Counted from the first letter of the stretch, positions 24,823 to 34,743 are shown. The stretch is 64,000 bases of DNA from Anaerolineaceae bacterium (GCA_016927865.1 JAFGLU010000047.1:1-64000); one strand, 5' to 3'. The notes: generated from the sequence alone by a model not told the origin. Numbers and translations: made by a program.

Positions 24823-26109
24823 ATGAACACAGCCGACCAAGCCATCTCTGCCCAAGAAAAAATCCGCAAGGATTTCCGCTGGAATTTCATCGTCAACATG
24901 CTGGATGGAACCAGCTTCTGGTTCGGAATCAGTTTCATGTCTGTCGCGGTCATTTTACCGCTGTATGTCAGCCATTTCACTGATAACCCCATCCTGATCG
25001 GCCTGATCCCCTTCTTCGGAACAGCCGGGTATCTCGTCCCGCAGTTATTCGCCTCCAATGTTGTAGAACGGGCATCCGTCAAGAAATTTTTCCCGGTCAC
25101 TCTGGGTTTTTTTCTCATGCGCCTGCCAATCCTTCTTCTGGCACCGGCGACTTTTTTTCTAGCCGTTAACCAACCCATCTGGGCCTTGCTGGCTTTCTTC
25201 CTTATGTACGCCTGGCACACCATAGGGACCGGCTGGCAAATCGTTGGCTATCAGGACATGATCGCCAAGATCATTCCGGTAGATAAACGCGGACGATTTT
25301 TTGGAATTACCAACTTCATGGGCAACGGGATGGGCATCCTTGGGGCGTTGGCGGTTCCGGTCATACTATCCAGGTTTCCATTCCCTCAAGGTTTTGTGAT
25401 CTCCTTCGCCATCGCGGGCGTGCTCATCTTCCTCTCCTGGTTCTTCCTATCCCTCACGCGCGAGCCCGCTGTCAAGAGCAACAAGCCCCCGGTCTCCCAA
25501 TGGAATTATTTTCGGTCCTTGCCCCAAACCTTGCGCAAGGATCACAACCTGCGTATGTACCTGCTGGCTCAAATTCTCTTTGCGTTGAATGGCATGGCCG
25601 CCGGTTTTCTGGTGGTTTATGCTGTTAAAACCTGGAACATGTCGGATGCGCAGGCCAGCGGATTCACCATCGCTATGCAGATTGGGTTGGCCCTGGCGAA
25701 CTTGTTTTTCGGCTTTCTGGCTGACCGTAAAGGGCACAAACTGAACCTGGAGATATGCGTCATCCTGGGTACATTCAGCCTTCTGGTGGCTGTCATTGCC
25801 CCCAGCCCGCTGTGGTTCTTTCTCATTTTCTTCCTGCGTGGGGCCATCGGCGCCGGAACGTATATTTCAGGCGTTTCCATCGTATACGAATTCACGGATG
25901 CCGAGAACCGCGCCACTTACATCGGGTTGGCCAATACCATCCCAGGGATCATGGCCGCAGTCGCCCCGCTGATCGGCGGCTGGTTAGCAGGAGCCGTCAG
26001 CTACCAAGCCATGTTCATCGTGGCAGCGGTTTTTGGGGTCATTAGCTGGGCGGTATTCCGTTTTGCCGTCCAAGAACCGCGGCACGTGAAGGCTGCGCCA
26101 TTGCCTTGA
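24823..26109 (+). CDS. MFS transporter
   Basis: The 428-aa protein has twelve predicted membrane segments arranged as two sixes. A cytoplasmic loop near the middle reads REPAVKSNKPPVSQ. After helix 8 comes the motif GFLADRKGHKLNL, an MFS motif-A variant. Helix 1 begins after a short, polar 19-residue N-terminus. The substrate cannot be told. The beta-mannosidase starts 82 bp downstream in the same direction, so uptake of a mannoside is one possibility. Chloroflexota carry several such proteins of unassigned function. Confidence 0.75.
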   Translation: MNTADQAISAQEKIRKDFRWNFIVNMLDGTSFWFGISFMSVAVILPLYVSHFTDNPILIGLIPFFGTAGYLVPQLFASNVVERASVKKFFPVTLGFFLMRLPILLLAPATFFLAVNQPIWALLAFFLMYAWHTIGTGWQIVGYQDMIAKIIPVDKRGRFFGITNFMGNGMGILGALAVPVILSRFPFPQGFVISFAIAGVLIFLSWFFLSLTREPAVKSNKPPVSQWNYFRSLPQTLRKDHNLRMYLLAQILFALNGMAAGFLVVYAVKTWNMSDAQASGFTIAMQIGLALANLFFGFLADRKGHKLNLEICVILGTFSLLVAVIAPSPLWFFLIFFLRGAIGAGTYISGVSIVYEFTDAENRATYIGLANTIPGIMAAVAPLIGGWLAGAVSYQAMFIVAAVFGVISWAVFRFAVQEPRHVKAAPLP

Positions 26110-26191
26110 GCCAGTCGATCATTTGAGATATCTTATTCAATCAGATCCACACAATGAATGAATTTTCCATATAACTGCGAAAGGTTATTCT

Positions 26192-28741
26192 ATGATCAAA
26201 CAATCCCTGTCCGGCAACTGGCGAATGCGTGAAGTGAACACCAACGAGTGGCTGCCCGCAATTGTTCCAGGCGGAAACTTCACCGACTTGATGGCCGCTG
26301 GAAAAATCCCTGATCCATTTGACCGCGAAAACGAAAAGCAGGTGCAGTGGGTGGCAGACCGAGATTGGGAATACCACCGCCAGTTCGAGGTGAGCGACGA
26401 CTTGCTCAACGAAGAACACATCGAACTGGTTTGCCACGGGCTGGATACCCTGACCGAAGTCACTCTCAACGGTCATCTCCTGGGCAAAACAGACAACATG
26501 TTCCGCACATACACTTGGGAAGTTAAGAACGCTCTCCAGGCGGGCCAGAACACCCTATCGGTCATCTTCCGCTCTCCAGTAGCTTATGTTGACAAGCGCC
26601 AACATGAGCGCAAACTGCCCACCGTGATGAACGGAGGCATGGCTCACTTGCGCAAAGTACAAAGCCACTTCGGCTGGGATTGGGGCCCGCGCCTGCCCGT
26701 CAGCGGCATCTGGCGCGAAATCGAGCTGCGCGGGCATTCCATCGCCCGTCTCGAGGATGTCCACCTTCGCCAACTCCACCAGGATGGCCGGGTGACCCTG
26801 ACTGCTTCTGCGCAGGTAGAGATCTGGCAAACAGGCCACTTATCTCTACACCTGAAGCTGACTGCTCCAGATGGCTCCGTTCAAGAAGTCGAAGCCCCCC
26901 TGGAGATGTCCGCCACCGGCTTGCAAGCCGTCAATGTGCCGTTGTCTTTGGAGGTAGAGTCCCCCCAGTTATGGTGGCCCAACGGGCTGGGCAACCAGCC
27001 GCTCTATCAGGTCGAAATAATGCTATCAAAGAACGGGCAAGTTCTGGAGGCGCGCCCCTTCCAAGTGGGGTTGCGCCGGTTAGCGCTGCGCCAGGACCCG
27101 GACTCCTGGGGCAAGACCTTCACCTTTGAGGTGAACGGCGTGCCCTTATTTGCCAAAGGCGCCGACTGGATCCCCGCCGACTCCTTCCCTGCCCGTCTGA
27201 CTCCCGAGCGCTACGAGCGCTGGATCCATGAATGCGCCGCCGCAAACATGAACATGCTGCGCGTCTGGGGCGGCGGATATTACGAGGACGAGGCCTTTTT
27301 CGATGCTTGCGATCGCTACGGCATCCTGATCTGGCACGACTTCATGTATGCCTGCGCCGCCTATCCCTTCGATGAGCCCGCCTTTCTCGAAAACGCCCGC
27401 CTGGAGGCCGCGGACGCTATCCGCCGCCTGCGGCACCGTGCCTGTCTGGCTTTGTGGTGTGGAAACAACGAGATCGAAATGATGTGGGGGATGTTCAAGA
27501 GAAATAAATCGCTCACCGCAGCCTGTGACAGCTTCTTCTATCACCAATTGCCCCAATGGGTGGCAGAGTTGGACCCCGACCGCCCTTACTGGCCCAGTTC
27601 TCCCTCATCAGGTGAATTCTTGAAGCAGACCAACAGCGACGCTTACGGAGACACTCATCTATGGCAGGTCTGGCACGGGTTGCAGCCCTTCACCTTCTAC
27701 CGCAAGCGCATGACCCGCTTCGCCAGCGAATTCGGCATGGAAGCCTTCCCCGACATGGAAACCATCGCCGGTTTCTGCGCGCCTGAAAATTTCAAATTGG
27801 ACTCGGTCACCATGCGCCACCACCAGCGTTCGGTGGGCGGCAACGACAAAATGCTCTACTACCTTGCCGAACGCTTCCGCTTTCCCCGCGATTTTTCGGA
27901 TCTGGTGTACCTCACCCAGGTGCAACAGGCCGAAGCCATCCGCATTGGCGTCGAACATTGGCGGCGGAACTTCCCCCGCTGCAGCGGCGCGCTTTACTGG
28001 CAATACAACGACTGCTGGCCGGTCGCCTCCTGGGCCAGCGTTGATTACAACGGCGCCTGGAAAGCGCTGCAATACGCGGCCCGGCGCTTCTACGCTCCGG
28101 TTGCGCTGTCTCTACTCGATGAAGGCAGCCAGATTGGTGTGTACATTGGCAATGACAAACCCCTGCCCTGGAGCGGGATACTGCAATGGACTCTCGAGAC
28201 GCTTACTGGCGAAAAGATTGATGCGGGCAAGCTGGAGGTTCAGGCCAAGCCTTTACAGGCAACCCGTCTGCAGCAGTTCGACTTCGCCGCCCAGTTGAAG
28301 GCCAACGGCAAAAATAACGTAGTGTTCACCGCCAGCTTATATGAAGGAGATCAGCGCATTGCCTGGCAGATTGCCACCTTCGCCCTTGAAAAAGATATGC
28401 CCCTCCCCGATCCGAGCCTGGAATGGACTCTCACCGGCGAGGGTGACACCTTGACGGTCAACCTGACCAGCCGCCGCCTGGCGCGCTTCGTCTGGCTGCG
28501 CTTCGATGGCGCGCCGGTCATCTTCAGAGACAATTACTTCGACCTGCCTGCCGGCTGGACAGCACAGGTGAAATGCCCGCTACCCGCCGGCTGGACGGTA
28601 GACCAGGCTCGCCAGGCGTTGCGGGTTCGCTCTCTAGCCGATGTGGTTCCTGGCGGCTCGGCCTTCACCGACCGCCTCCAGCAGATATGGATCGGGTTGA
28701 AACCCATCAACATCGCCATGCGAGTCGTGATGGGGAGGTAG
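26192..28741 (+). CDS. Beta-mannosidase, glycoside hydrolase family 2
   Basis: The 849-aa protein has the GH2 order: jelly-roll (1-200, ending VQSHFGWDWGPRLP, typical of beta-mannosidases), Ig-like domain (to about 300), TIM barrel, then C-terminal beta domains. The acid/base Glu is in LWCGNNEIEMMW near residue 427, and the nucleophile Glu in FASEFGMEAFP near 513. It removes terminal beta-mannose, for example from N-glycan-derived or mannan oligosaccharides. No signal peptide is visible, so it is probably intracellular. GCGAAAGG precedes the ATG. With the GH38 alpha-mannosidase at 1925 it points to mannose-glycan use. Confidence 0.9.
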   Translation: MIKQSLSGNWRMREVNTNEWLPAIVPGGNFTDLMAAGKIPDPFDRENEKQVQWVADRDWEYHRQFEVSDDLLNEEHIELVCHGLDTLTEVTLNGHLLGKTDNMFRTYTWEVKNALQAGQNTLSVIFRSPVAYVDKRQHERKLPTVMNGGMAHLRKVQSHFGWDWGPRLPVSGIWREIELRGHSIARLEDVHLRQLHQDGRVTLTASAQVEIWQTGHLSLHLKLTAPDGSVQEVEAPLEMSATGLQAVNVPLSLEVESPQLWWPNGLGNQPLYQVEIMLSKNGQVLEARPFQVGLRRLALRQDPDSWGKTFTFEVNGVPLFAKGADWIPADSFPARLTPERYERWIHECAAANMNMLRVWGGGYYEDEAFFDACDRYGILIWHDFMYACAAYPFDEPAFLENARLEAADAIRRLRHRACLALWCGNNEIEMMWGMFKRNKSLTAACDSFFYHQLPQWVAELDPDRPYWPSSPSSGEFLKQTNSDAYGDTHLWQVWHGLQPFTFYRKRMTRFASEFGMEAFPDMETIAGFCAPENFKLDSVTMRHHQRSVGGNDKMLYYLAERFRFPRDFSDLVYLTQVQQAEAIRIGVEHWRRNFPRCSGALYWQYNDCWPVASWASVDYNGAWKALQYAARRFYAPVALSLLDEGSQIGVYIGNDKPLPWSGILQWTLETLTGEKIDAGKLEVQAKPLQATRLQQFDFAAQLKANGKNNVVFTASLYEGDQRIAWQIATFALEKDMPLPDPSLEWTLTGEGDTLTVNLTSRRLARFVWLRFDGAPVIFRDNYFDLPAGWTAQVKCPLPAGWTVDQARQALRVRSLADVVPGGSAFTDRLQQIWIGLKPINIAMRVVMGR

Positions 28742-28768
28742 GAAAGACTCTACGCCGCGTTTCTTCTA

Positions 28769-29947
28769 TCACTGTTCCGCCCGCACGGTAACGATTCCCT
28801 CTCCAGCCGCCCACTGGTGGATGCTCTCGCGCTTAATTGCCGCGGCCATCAGTCCGGGGAACTGGTCGGGGCTGCAAGCAAACGTCGGGATGCCCATCGC
28901 GTCGAACTCAGCGGCGATCCCTCGATCAAAGGAAGGCGCGCCTTTGTCACTCAACGCCAGCAATGTAATAAATTGGATCCCGGCGTTGACCAGCGTCTGC
29001 GCCCGGCGCAGTATCCTGGCCCGGTTCTCTTCTTCGTACAAATCGCTGACCAATATCAAGATCGTGTCCTGCGGGGTGCACACCAACCCCTGGCAGTAGG
29101 CCAGCGCCCGTTCAATGTCATTCCCGCCGCCTAACTGCGCCCCAAACAACACGTCCACCGGGTCCTGCAAGTCTGGAGTCAAATCGACCACGTGCGTATC
29201 GAAAACCACCAGGGAAGTACGCACTGCTGATATGGAAGCCATCACCGCCGCGCAAATCGAGGCATATACCACCGAGGTTGCCATTGACCCGGATTGATCC
29301 ACGCACAGGATCACATCCCGCAAGCTAGAGGAAGTCCGCTTGCGCCCAAAGCCGATGCGCGTCACTGGGATGATCGTCTTATAGTCCTTCTGGTAATGCT
29401 TCAGGTTCGCCCGGATGGTGCGCTGCCAATCCATGTCGCTGTGGCGCGGACGTCGGTTGCGCACCGCCCGGTTCAGGCTGCCCAAGATCGATTGGCGCAG
29501 CGGCCCTTCCAGCTTTTTCTCCAAATCCTCCACCAGCTTGCGCACCACCATGCGTGCCGTCTCCCGCGTCTTCTCCGGAATGACCCGGTTCAACGAGATC
29601 AGCGTAGAGACCAGGTGAACGTCCGGCACAACCGCTTCCAGCAATTCGGGCTGCAGCAGCATCTGACGCAAGTTGAGCCGCTCCAGGGCGTCCTTCTGCA
29701 TCACCTGAACCACCGAAGTCGGAAAATACGTCCGGATGTCACCCAGCCAACGGGCCACGCCCAGGCGTGTCTCACCGCGGCCCGACTTCTTTTCCTCCGA
29801 GTACAACTCCGCCAGGTTGCGGTCCATGCCCAGGTCTTCAGCAGCGCTCAAGGCAAAGCCCGTCCCGTCTTCCTCGCCGCCCAAGATCAACCGCCAGCGG
29901 CGCAGGCGTTGCTCGGCAGAATTCACATCCGGTTGCATATCGGTCAT
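28769..29947 (-). CDS. VWA domain protein of the SWIM/MoxR cassette
   Basis: The 392-aa protein has a helical N-terminal half (GETRLGVARWLGDIRTYFP, LEKKLEGPLRQSILG). The C-terminal half is a von Willebrand A domain with an intact MIDAS, DQSGS at 217-221, plus a conserved Thr/Asp context (GGGNDIERAL). This arrangement is CoxE-like. Such proteins work as the substrate- or metal-binding partner of MoxR ATPases, here encoded two genes upstream. It is the last gene of the cassette. TGAGGAC provides the ribosome site, and 13 bp separate it from the DUF5682 gene. No membrane segment or signal peptide is seen. Confidence 0.8.
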   Translation of the reverse strand: MTDMQPDVNSAEQRLRRWRLILGGEEDGTGFALSAAEDLGMDRNLAELYSEEKKSGRGETRLGVARWLGDIRTYFPTSVVQVMQKDALERLNLRQMLLQPELLEAVVPDVHLVSTLISLNRVIPEKTRETARMVVRKLVEDLEKKLEGPLRQSILGSLNRAVRNRRPRHSDMDWQRTIRANLKHYQKDYKTIIPVTRIGFGRKRTSSSLRDVILCVDQSGSMATSVVYASICAAVMASISAVRTSLVVFDTHVVDLTPDLQDPVDVLFGAQLGGGNDIERALAYCQGLVCTPQDTILILVSDLYEEENRARILRRAQTLVNAGIQFITLLALSDKGAPSFDRGIAAEFDAMGIPTFACSPDQFPGLMAAAIKRESIHQWAAGEGIVTVRAEQ

Positions 29948-29960
29948 CGTTCAGTCCTCA

Positions 29961-32150
29961 TTACTCAGCACCAGTTCCACCGCCCAGGATAAAAGCCACC
30001 AATGCCAGCGCTTTCCGCGCCCTGACCGGGTCCACGTCGATCTCGCCAGTCTCCACAACCATCAAGCCGTTGTTCTTGGCTAATTCGCCAATCTGGCGGC
30101 GTTCGGCAGCCGAGAACGTGCTGAACACCCGCCGCAGCAGCGGCAAAACCGCTCGAAACGGTTCTTCGGGCAATTCCACCAGCCAGGTGTCCAACAACTG
30201 CCACAGGCGCGGGTGATGAATCAAGGCCTGCCCGCTGCTGTGGAAGAACCCCTCCACCCAGGCCGCCGATTGCCCCGTGGGTGTTCCCGGCGAGAGCGCC
30301 TGGCTCATGCGCAGCGCGGCAACCGCCTCTTCCGGTGAGCGGTCAAAGATCAGCCGAGCAGCCCGTCCCCGCACCAACCCATGCACGCGTTCCTGATCGG
30401 CCAGGTGAGACAATGCGCCTGTCCAGGCCTGTTCATGCGCTTCGTTCTGGATCACTGCCAGGGCGCTCTGCACCTGGTTGATCTTCTCAAAAACCTCTCC
30501 AGCCGCCTCATCATCCAGCGATTGGCAGGCCGCAGGCAGCCCAATGCAAATACGCGTCACCAGTTCATCTACCACCTGGGTAACCATGCTTGCATCCGTA
30601 TTGCGCACATTCCCATAGCGCAGCACATTGGCCAGCGGCGGCAGGGCTTCCATTAGATGTGGAATGTCACTGCTGATCGCTGCCGCCTGCTGCACCCGCG
30701 TCAGCAGACCCGGAATCGCCTCGGGTAAATCGGCCAGCAGCGCCCCTTCCACCAGGCGGGTCAAGACGGGTAGCTCCGTCGCCCGGGTGGCCTCGGCCTG
30801 CACCTTGTTCGCCGCTGCTTCCAGCACCGTGTTTCCCCACAGACTGGCCTCGATCACCACCACGGCAAACTCTGGTTTCCACTCCATCTGCCAGATTTCG
30901 TGGAAGGTGCCCTTCGCTCCGCGCGCCTCGCGCAGCCGCCCCCAATGGATGCCCAACAACCCCAGGCGGTGCAGTAGCTGGCTGCGCTCCAGCAACAGCG
31001 GTTTACGCAAATCCAGGTCGATCGCTTCGGGAGATGCGCTCGGCTCCAGGCGCAGGCGTTTTTGCTGGGCTGCCAGGTCGCGCTGCAGGGGCACGGTCGG
31101 CGCCGCGTCAGGGATGCGCCCCATCTTCTGTGCCACCAGCAGCTTCTCGCCGATCAAACGCATGGGCGCGTCGTCCCCAAAGCACATCACCGCCTGCACC
31201 GCTTCCAGCAACTCGGGCAGGCCCGGCAGTGGCCGTCCGCGCAGCGCTGCCAAGGTGTCTGCCAGGCGGGTGGCTTCAATGGCATGGGCCGGAGAAATGT
31301 ACAGGTCTTCGGCGCGCAGCATTTGCGCCACCTTGACCATCCACTGCTCCACAATCTGCTCATCCGTCCGCCAGAGGTGCTCATACCACCCCGGCGAGGC
31401 AATCCCCGCCCCGTATCCGCTGTACCTTGCCAGGCGGTCGTAAGTCCACGGTACCCACGTCACGGCCACATCCTGCTTCGGCAGCCCCTTGAGCAACTTC
31501 GCATCGTCGGAAAAGTACTCCAACTCCGCCAGCACCGGGGCATGCCACGCCCCGCATACCACCGCGATTCGTTGGTAGCCCTGCGCTTGCCCGGCGCGGA
31601 TAATCTCGCGCATGGCCGCCTCGCGTAGCAAATCTCGCTCGCGCACCCCGCCCGGCAGCCGTTCGGCTTCTGCCCGCAGCGCGGTCATCAATTCCAATAT
31701 CCCCTTAAATACAGTACCGCCCTCCCGGCGCTGTTCTACAAAATGCTCCCACCAACGCTCGCCATCAGAATACCCCGCGGCTTCCGCCACCATCGCAAAG
31801 GGATCAAGCCCCTCGTCTTTTTCCTCAGGGGTTTCCACGCCCAACTGGTGCGCCTGCCGAAGGTCCATGAAACGCACAGGGATACCAGCCCGCACCCCAA
31901 ACAGAATCGCCTGCCACTCTGGCGAGAATTCCGCGAAGGGATAATACACCGCCTCCTGGGGCCGGTTGGGCAAGGTGATCAGCAAGGCAACCGGCGGAAC
32001 CATTTCCGCCAGCCCCGCCAGCGAAATCATCCCATCCGCGTCCGGCGGGCCTTCCACCAACAGCAGGTCGGGGCGCAGCTTCTCTAGCTCGGCGCGCAGG
32101 CTGCGTGCCGAACCGGGGCCGTGGTGCCGGATGCCAAATACAGTGACCAT
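29961..32150 (-). CDS. DUF5682 family protein
   Basis: The 729-aa soluble protein begins with FGIRHHGPGSARSL, then LLLVEGPPDAD near residue 30, and later VVCGAWHAPVL near 195. These match DUF5682. The spacing of His, Glu and late His motifs also resembles the EreA/ChaN/TraB-like superfamily, an inference that needs profile searches. The long C-terminal part is helical, with Leu- and Ala-rich repeats and no known motif. The gene starts 2 bp after the AAA ATPase stop, so translation is coupled. No membrane segment is present. The biochemical role is unknown. Confidence 0.75.
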   Translation of the reverse strand: MVTVFGIRHHGPGSARSLRAELEKLRPDLLLVEGPPDADGMISLAGLAEMVPPVALLITLPNRPQEAVYYPFAEFSPEWQAILFGVRAGIPVRFMDLRQAHQLGVETPEEKDEGLDPFAMVAEAAGYSDGERWWEHFVEQRREGGTVFKGILELMTALRAEAERLPGGVRERDLLREAAMREIIRAGQAQGYQRIAVVCGAWHAPVLAELEYFSDDAKLLKGLPKQDVAVTWVPWTYDRLARYSGYGAGIASPGWYEHLWRTDEQIVEQWMVKVAQMLRAEDLYISPAHAIEATRLADTLAALRGRPLPGLPELLEAVQAVMCFGDDAPMRLIGEKLLVAQKMGRIPDAAPTVPLQRDLAAQQKRLRLEPSASPEAIDLDLRKPLLLERSQLLHRLGLLGIHWGRLREARGAKGTFHEIWQMEWKPEFAVVVIEASLWGNTVLEAAANKVQAEATRATELPVLTRLVEGALLADLPEAIPGLLTRVQQAAAISSDIPHLMEALPPLANVLRYGNVRNTDASMVTQVVDELVTRICIGLPAACQSLDDEAAGEVFEKINQVQSALAVIQNEAHEQAWTGALSHLADQERVHGLVRGRAARLIFDRSPEEAVAALRMSQALSPGTPTGQSAAWVEGFFHSSGQALIHHPRLWQLLDTWLVELPEEPFRAVLPLLRRVFSTFSAAERRQIGELAKNNGLMVVETGEIDVDPVRARKALALVAFILGGGTGAE

Positions 32151-32152
32151 AC

Positions 32153-33235
32153 CTACTCGTTCAAGTCCTTACAGGCCCGGTACAGGTCTTTCCAGTCCTT
32201 GCGCTCCTTGGCCACAGTCTCCAGGTACTCTTGCCACACGATACGATCTTGCACCGGGTCCTTGATCACCGCGCCCACCAGGCCGGCCGCCATGTCATGA
32301 GCGCGCATCTTACCGTCGCCAAAATGAGCCGCCAGAGCCAGCCCGCTGTTGACCACCGAAATCGCTTCCGCTGTCGAGAGTGTCCCGCTGGGGGGCTTCA
32401 GTTTGGTTTTACCATCCCCGGTCACCCCGCCGCGCAGCTCGCGGAAAATGGTCACAATGCGTCGAATTTCTTCCAGAGCCGGCGGCTCGGCAGGCAGTTC
32501 CAAGGCCCGCCCCAGGCTCTCCACCCGACGGCGGACAATGTCTACCTCCTCGTCCAGGGTGGCAGGCAGCGGCAGAACCACCGTGTTGAAACGCCGCCGC
32601 AGCGCCGAAGAAAGCTCATTCACGCCCTTGTCGCGGTTATTGGCCGTCGCAATCACATTAAACCCTTTCACCGCCTGCACTTCGCTATCCAGTTCTGGAA
32701 TAGGCAGCGTCTTTTCCGACAGAATAGTGATCAAGGTATCTTGCACATCCGCCGGGATACGGGTCAGCTCTTCCACCCGGGCTAGCTTCCCCATCCGCAT
32801 GGCGGTCATCACCGGGCTGGGCGTGATGGCGCGCTCGCTGGGGCCCTCTGCCAGCAGCAAGGCGTAGTTCCAGCCGTAGCGGATGGACTCCTCTGCCGTT
32901 CCAGCCGTGCCTTGGATAAGCAGGGTCGAGTCGCCGGAAATAGCCGCCGCCAGGTGCTCGGATACCCATGTTTTTGCCGTCCCGGGCACCCCCAGGAGCA
33001 GCAAAGCCCGGTCGGTAGCAAGGGTGGCAATGGCTATCTCGATCACTCTCCGGCTGCCAATGTACTTCGGCGAAACCGTAAAGCCATTTTCCAACTTGCC
33101 CCCCAGCAGGTAAGTCGCCACAGCCCAGGGCGAAAGCTTCCAATTCGGCGGTCTCTGGCGTTTGTCCGTTTTTACCAGCTCGGCCAGTTCTTCGGCAAAC
33201 TGTTGTTCGGCATGTTCTCGTAATAATGCGGGCAT
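32153..33235 (-). CDS. MoxR-like AAA ATPase of the cassette
   Basis: The 360-aa AAA+ ATPase has P-loop LGVPGTAKT (residues 81-89). The Walker B position reads LARVEELTRIP instead of the usual DE, so it is altered (EE). Sensor 1 is FNVIATANNRDKG, and an Arg pair follows in SSALRRRFNTVV. An N-terminal extension of about 60 residues precedes the AAA core. In this cassette it is the presumed motor for the VWA partner. AAAGGAG lies just before the ATG, and DUF5691 ends 20 bp upstream. Confidence 0.85.
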   Translation of the reverse strand: MPALLREHAEQQFAEELAELVKTDKRQRPPNWKLSPWAVATYLLGGKLENGFTVSPKYIGSRRVIEIAIATLATDRALLLLGVPGTAKTWVSEHLAAAISGDSTLLIQGTAGTAEESIRYGWNYALLLAEGPSERAITPSPVMTAMRMGKLARVEELTRIPADVQDTLITILSEKTLPIPELDSEVQAVKGFNVIATANNRDKGVNELSSALRRRFNTVVLPLPATLDEEVDIVRRRVESLGRALELPAEPPALEEIRRIVTIFRELRGGVTGDGKTKLKPPSGTLSTAEAISVVNSGLALAAHFGDGKMRAHDMAAGLVGAVIKDPVQDRIVWQEYLETVAKERKDWKDLYRACKDLNE

Positions 33236-33255
33236 AAGCTCTCCTTTGTTCCGTT

Positions 33256-34743
33256 CTACTCCGCCAGGATCTGTATCATCTCGGAGCGGGAATTTAACAC
33301 TTGCAAAAATCGTTCAACATGGGTCTCCCAATAACCTTTGAGATTACCCGGCCAACCGGCAGACAATTCATCTGCCAGGTCAATTGGAACATATCGCGCA
33401 AACTCAGGCAAAGCTGCCGGCAGATAATATCCGCTTCCACCGGCCTGTCGTTGTGCGCTGCGGATGACTGCGAGAGCCAGCTTTTTCGACCACGGGCGCT
33501 GATACTTTTTCAGCACAGCCATCAACCGTCCTTTTTCATCCAACTCCTGAACCACTGGTTTGATCGCCCCCACCGCCAGGCGTTCCATCTTCTCCGCAGG
33601 CAGCATGAGAATTAGCTCATCCAGGCATTCTCCATCCAGTATTTTTGAAGCCTGGCTGTTCATGATCCAAAAATCAACCAGCGCTTCCGCCCAGCCAACA
33701 TCCTCCACAGCCCGCGCCGCCAATTGCCATCCCAGCACCAAAGGCTCCTTCCACTCACAACCCATTGCCGCGGCCAACAGCTTTTCGGGCGTGCGATTGA
33801 ATTCCTGACTCCATCTGGAGGGAGCAATCAAAGCAACCATCTGCGCCAGCAGGTTGGCCTTTTCGCCCATATCTTTACGCAGCGCTACCCCGCCCAGCCC
33901 GTCTCCTTTGGCTGCCGCATCCAACCCTTCAGGTAAGTGCGCCTCCAAACGGTCCCCCATTAAAAAGCGAGATTTCAAGTCCACGAGCGGCCTGGCCCGC
34001 TCCCACATCCGCTGCGCAAAGCGCGACTCTTCCAGACCCACCAGCAAACGGCGCGCAGCCTCGCGCACTTCTTTGCGCTTGTCATCCAGGCACGCTTCGA
34101 GGAAAGGTTCATCGGCCATACTCAAACCCAATTGCAGTACGCGCACAAAGGCCGCCCGCTCTTCGGGGGGCTCGCTTTGCCAGGATGCTTCCAACCAGGC
34201 GCTCGCCGTGGCCGGGTCCTGCCCGCGGATTTCTTCCAGAGCCGCCAACCGTTCAAGCCGCGTACCGTGCTCCCAGGCGTCTTGCGCCTCCCGCCCCAGC
34301 GCATAGGCCCAGGATGAGTTACTTTCCGCCAGCCAGCGCCCGCATGCCCCGCTCACTTTCACCACCAGCGGGCGCAACTCACTCTTGCCCAATCCCAACA
34401 GCGTCGGGACGGTTTCTGGCGGCACGCACATTTTGCGCGCCGCAATTTGCGTCAGGAACTCGGGCAAAAGAAAAGCGTTCTCTTCCTCTAAGACGCGTTT
34501 CAACAAAGCCACAGCACGATCGGGCAGCGGGCGCAGGGTTTCGGACGCGCAAGGCACGCGCTGCTCGGTTACAACTTGCGCAATCACCCCGCCCATTTGG
34601 GCAGCGCCCAATGCCGCCGCGGCGGCCAACACGGCTCCCTCCAGATCGGATGCAGACAAAGAAACGCCATCCACCATTGGAGGTGTAAAGCCGTTCCCAG
34701 TTCCCAGCATGGCGCTTTGAGCCAGCGCGCGCAGCGTGCTCAC
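33256..34743 (-). CDS. DUF5691 family protein
   Basis: The 495-aa soluble protein is alpha-helical and rich in Ala, Leu and Glu. Its N-terminus (LRALAQSAMLGTGNG) and a helical-repeat middle (AALEEIRGQDPATASAWLEA) fit DUF5691, a family found with SWIM and MoxR genes. The start codon is GTG and overlaps the SWIM gene stop (GTGA). No catalytic residues are visible. A scaffold or adaptor role is inferred from the repeat-like helices. Confidence 0.7.
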   Translation of the reverse strand: MSTLRALAQSAMLGTGNGFTPPMVDGVSLSASDLEGAVLAAAAALGAAQMGGVIAQVVTEQRVPCASETLRPLPDRAVALLKRVLEEENAFLLPEFLTQIAARKMCVPPETVPTLLGLGKSELRPLVVKVSGACGRWLAESNSSWAYALGREAQDAWEHGTRLERLAALEEIRGQDPATASAWLEASWQSEPPEERAAFVRVLQLGLSMADEPFLEACLDDKRKEVREAARRLLVGLEESRFAQRMWERARPLVDLKSRFLMGDRLEAHLPEGLDAAAKGDGLGGVALRKDMGEKANLLAQMVALIAPSRWSQEFNRTPEKLLAAAMGCEWKEPLVLGWQLAARAVEDVGWAEALVDFWIMNSQASKILDGECLDELILMLPAEKMERLAVGAIKPVVQELDEKGRLMAVLKKYQRPWSKKLALAVIRSAQRQAGGSGYYLPAALPEFARYVPIDLADELSAGWPGNLKGYWETHVERFLQVLNSRSEMIQILAE

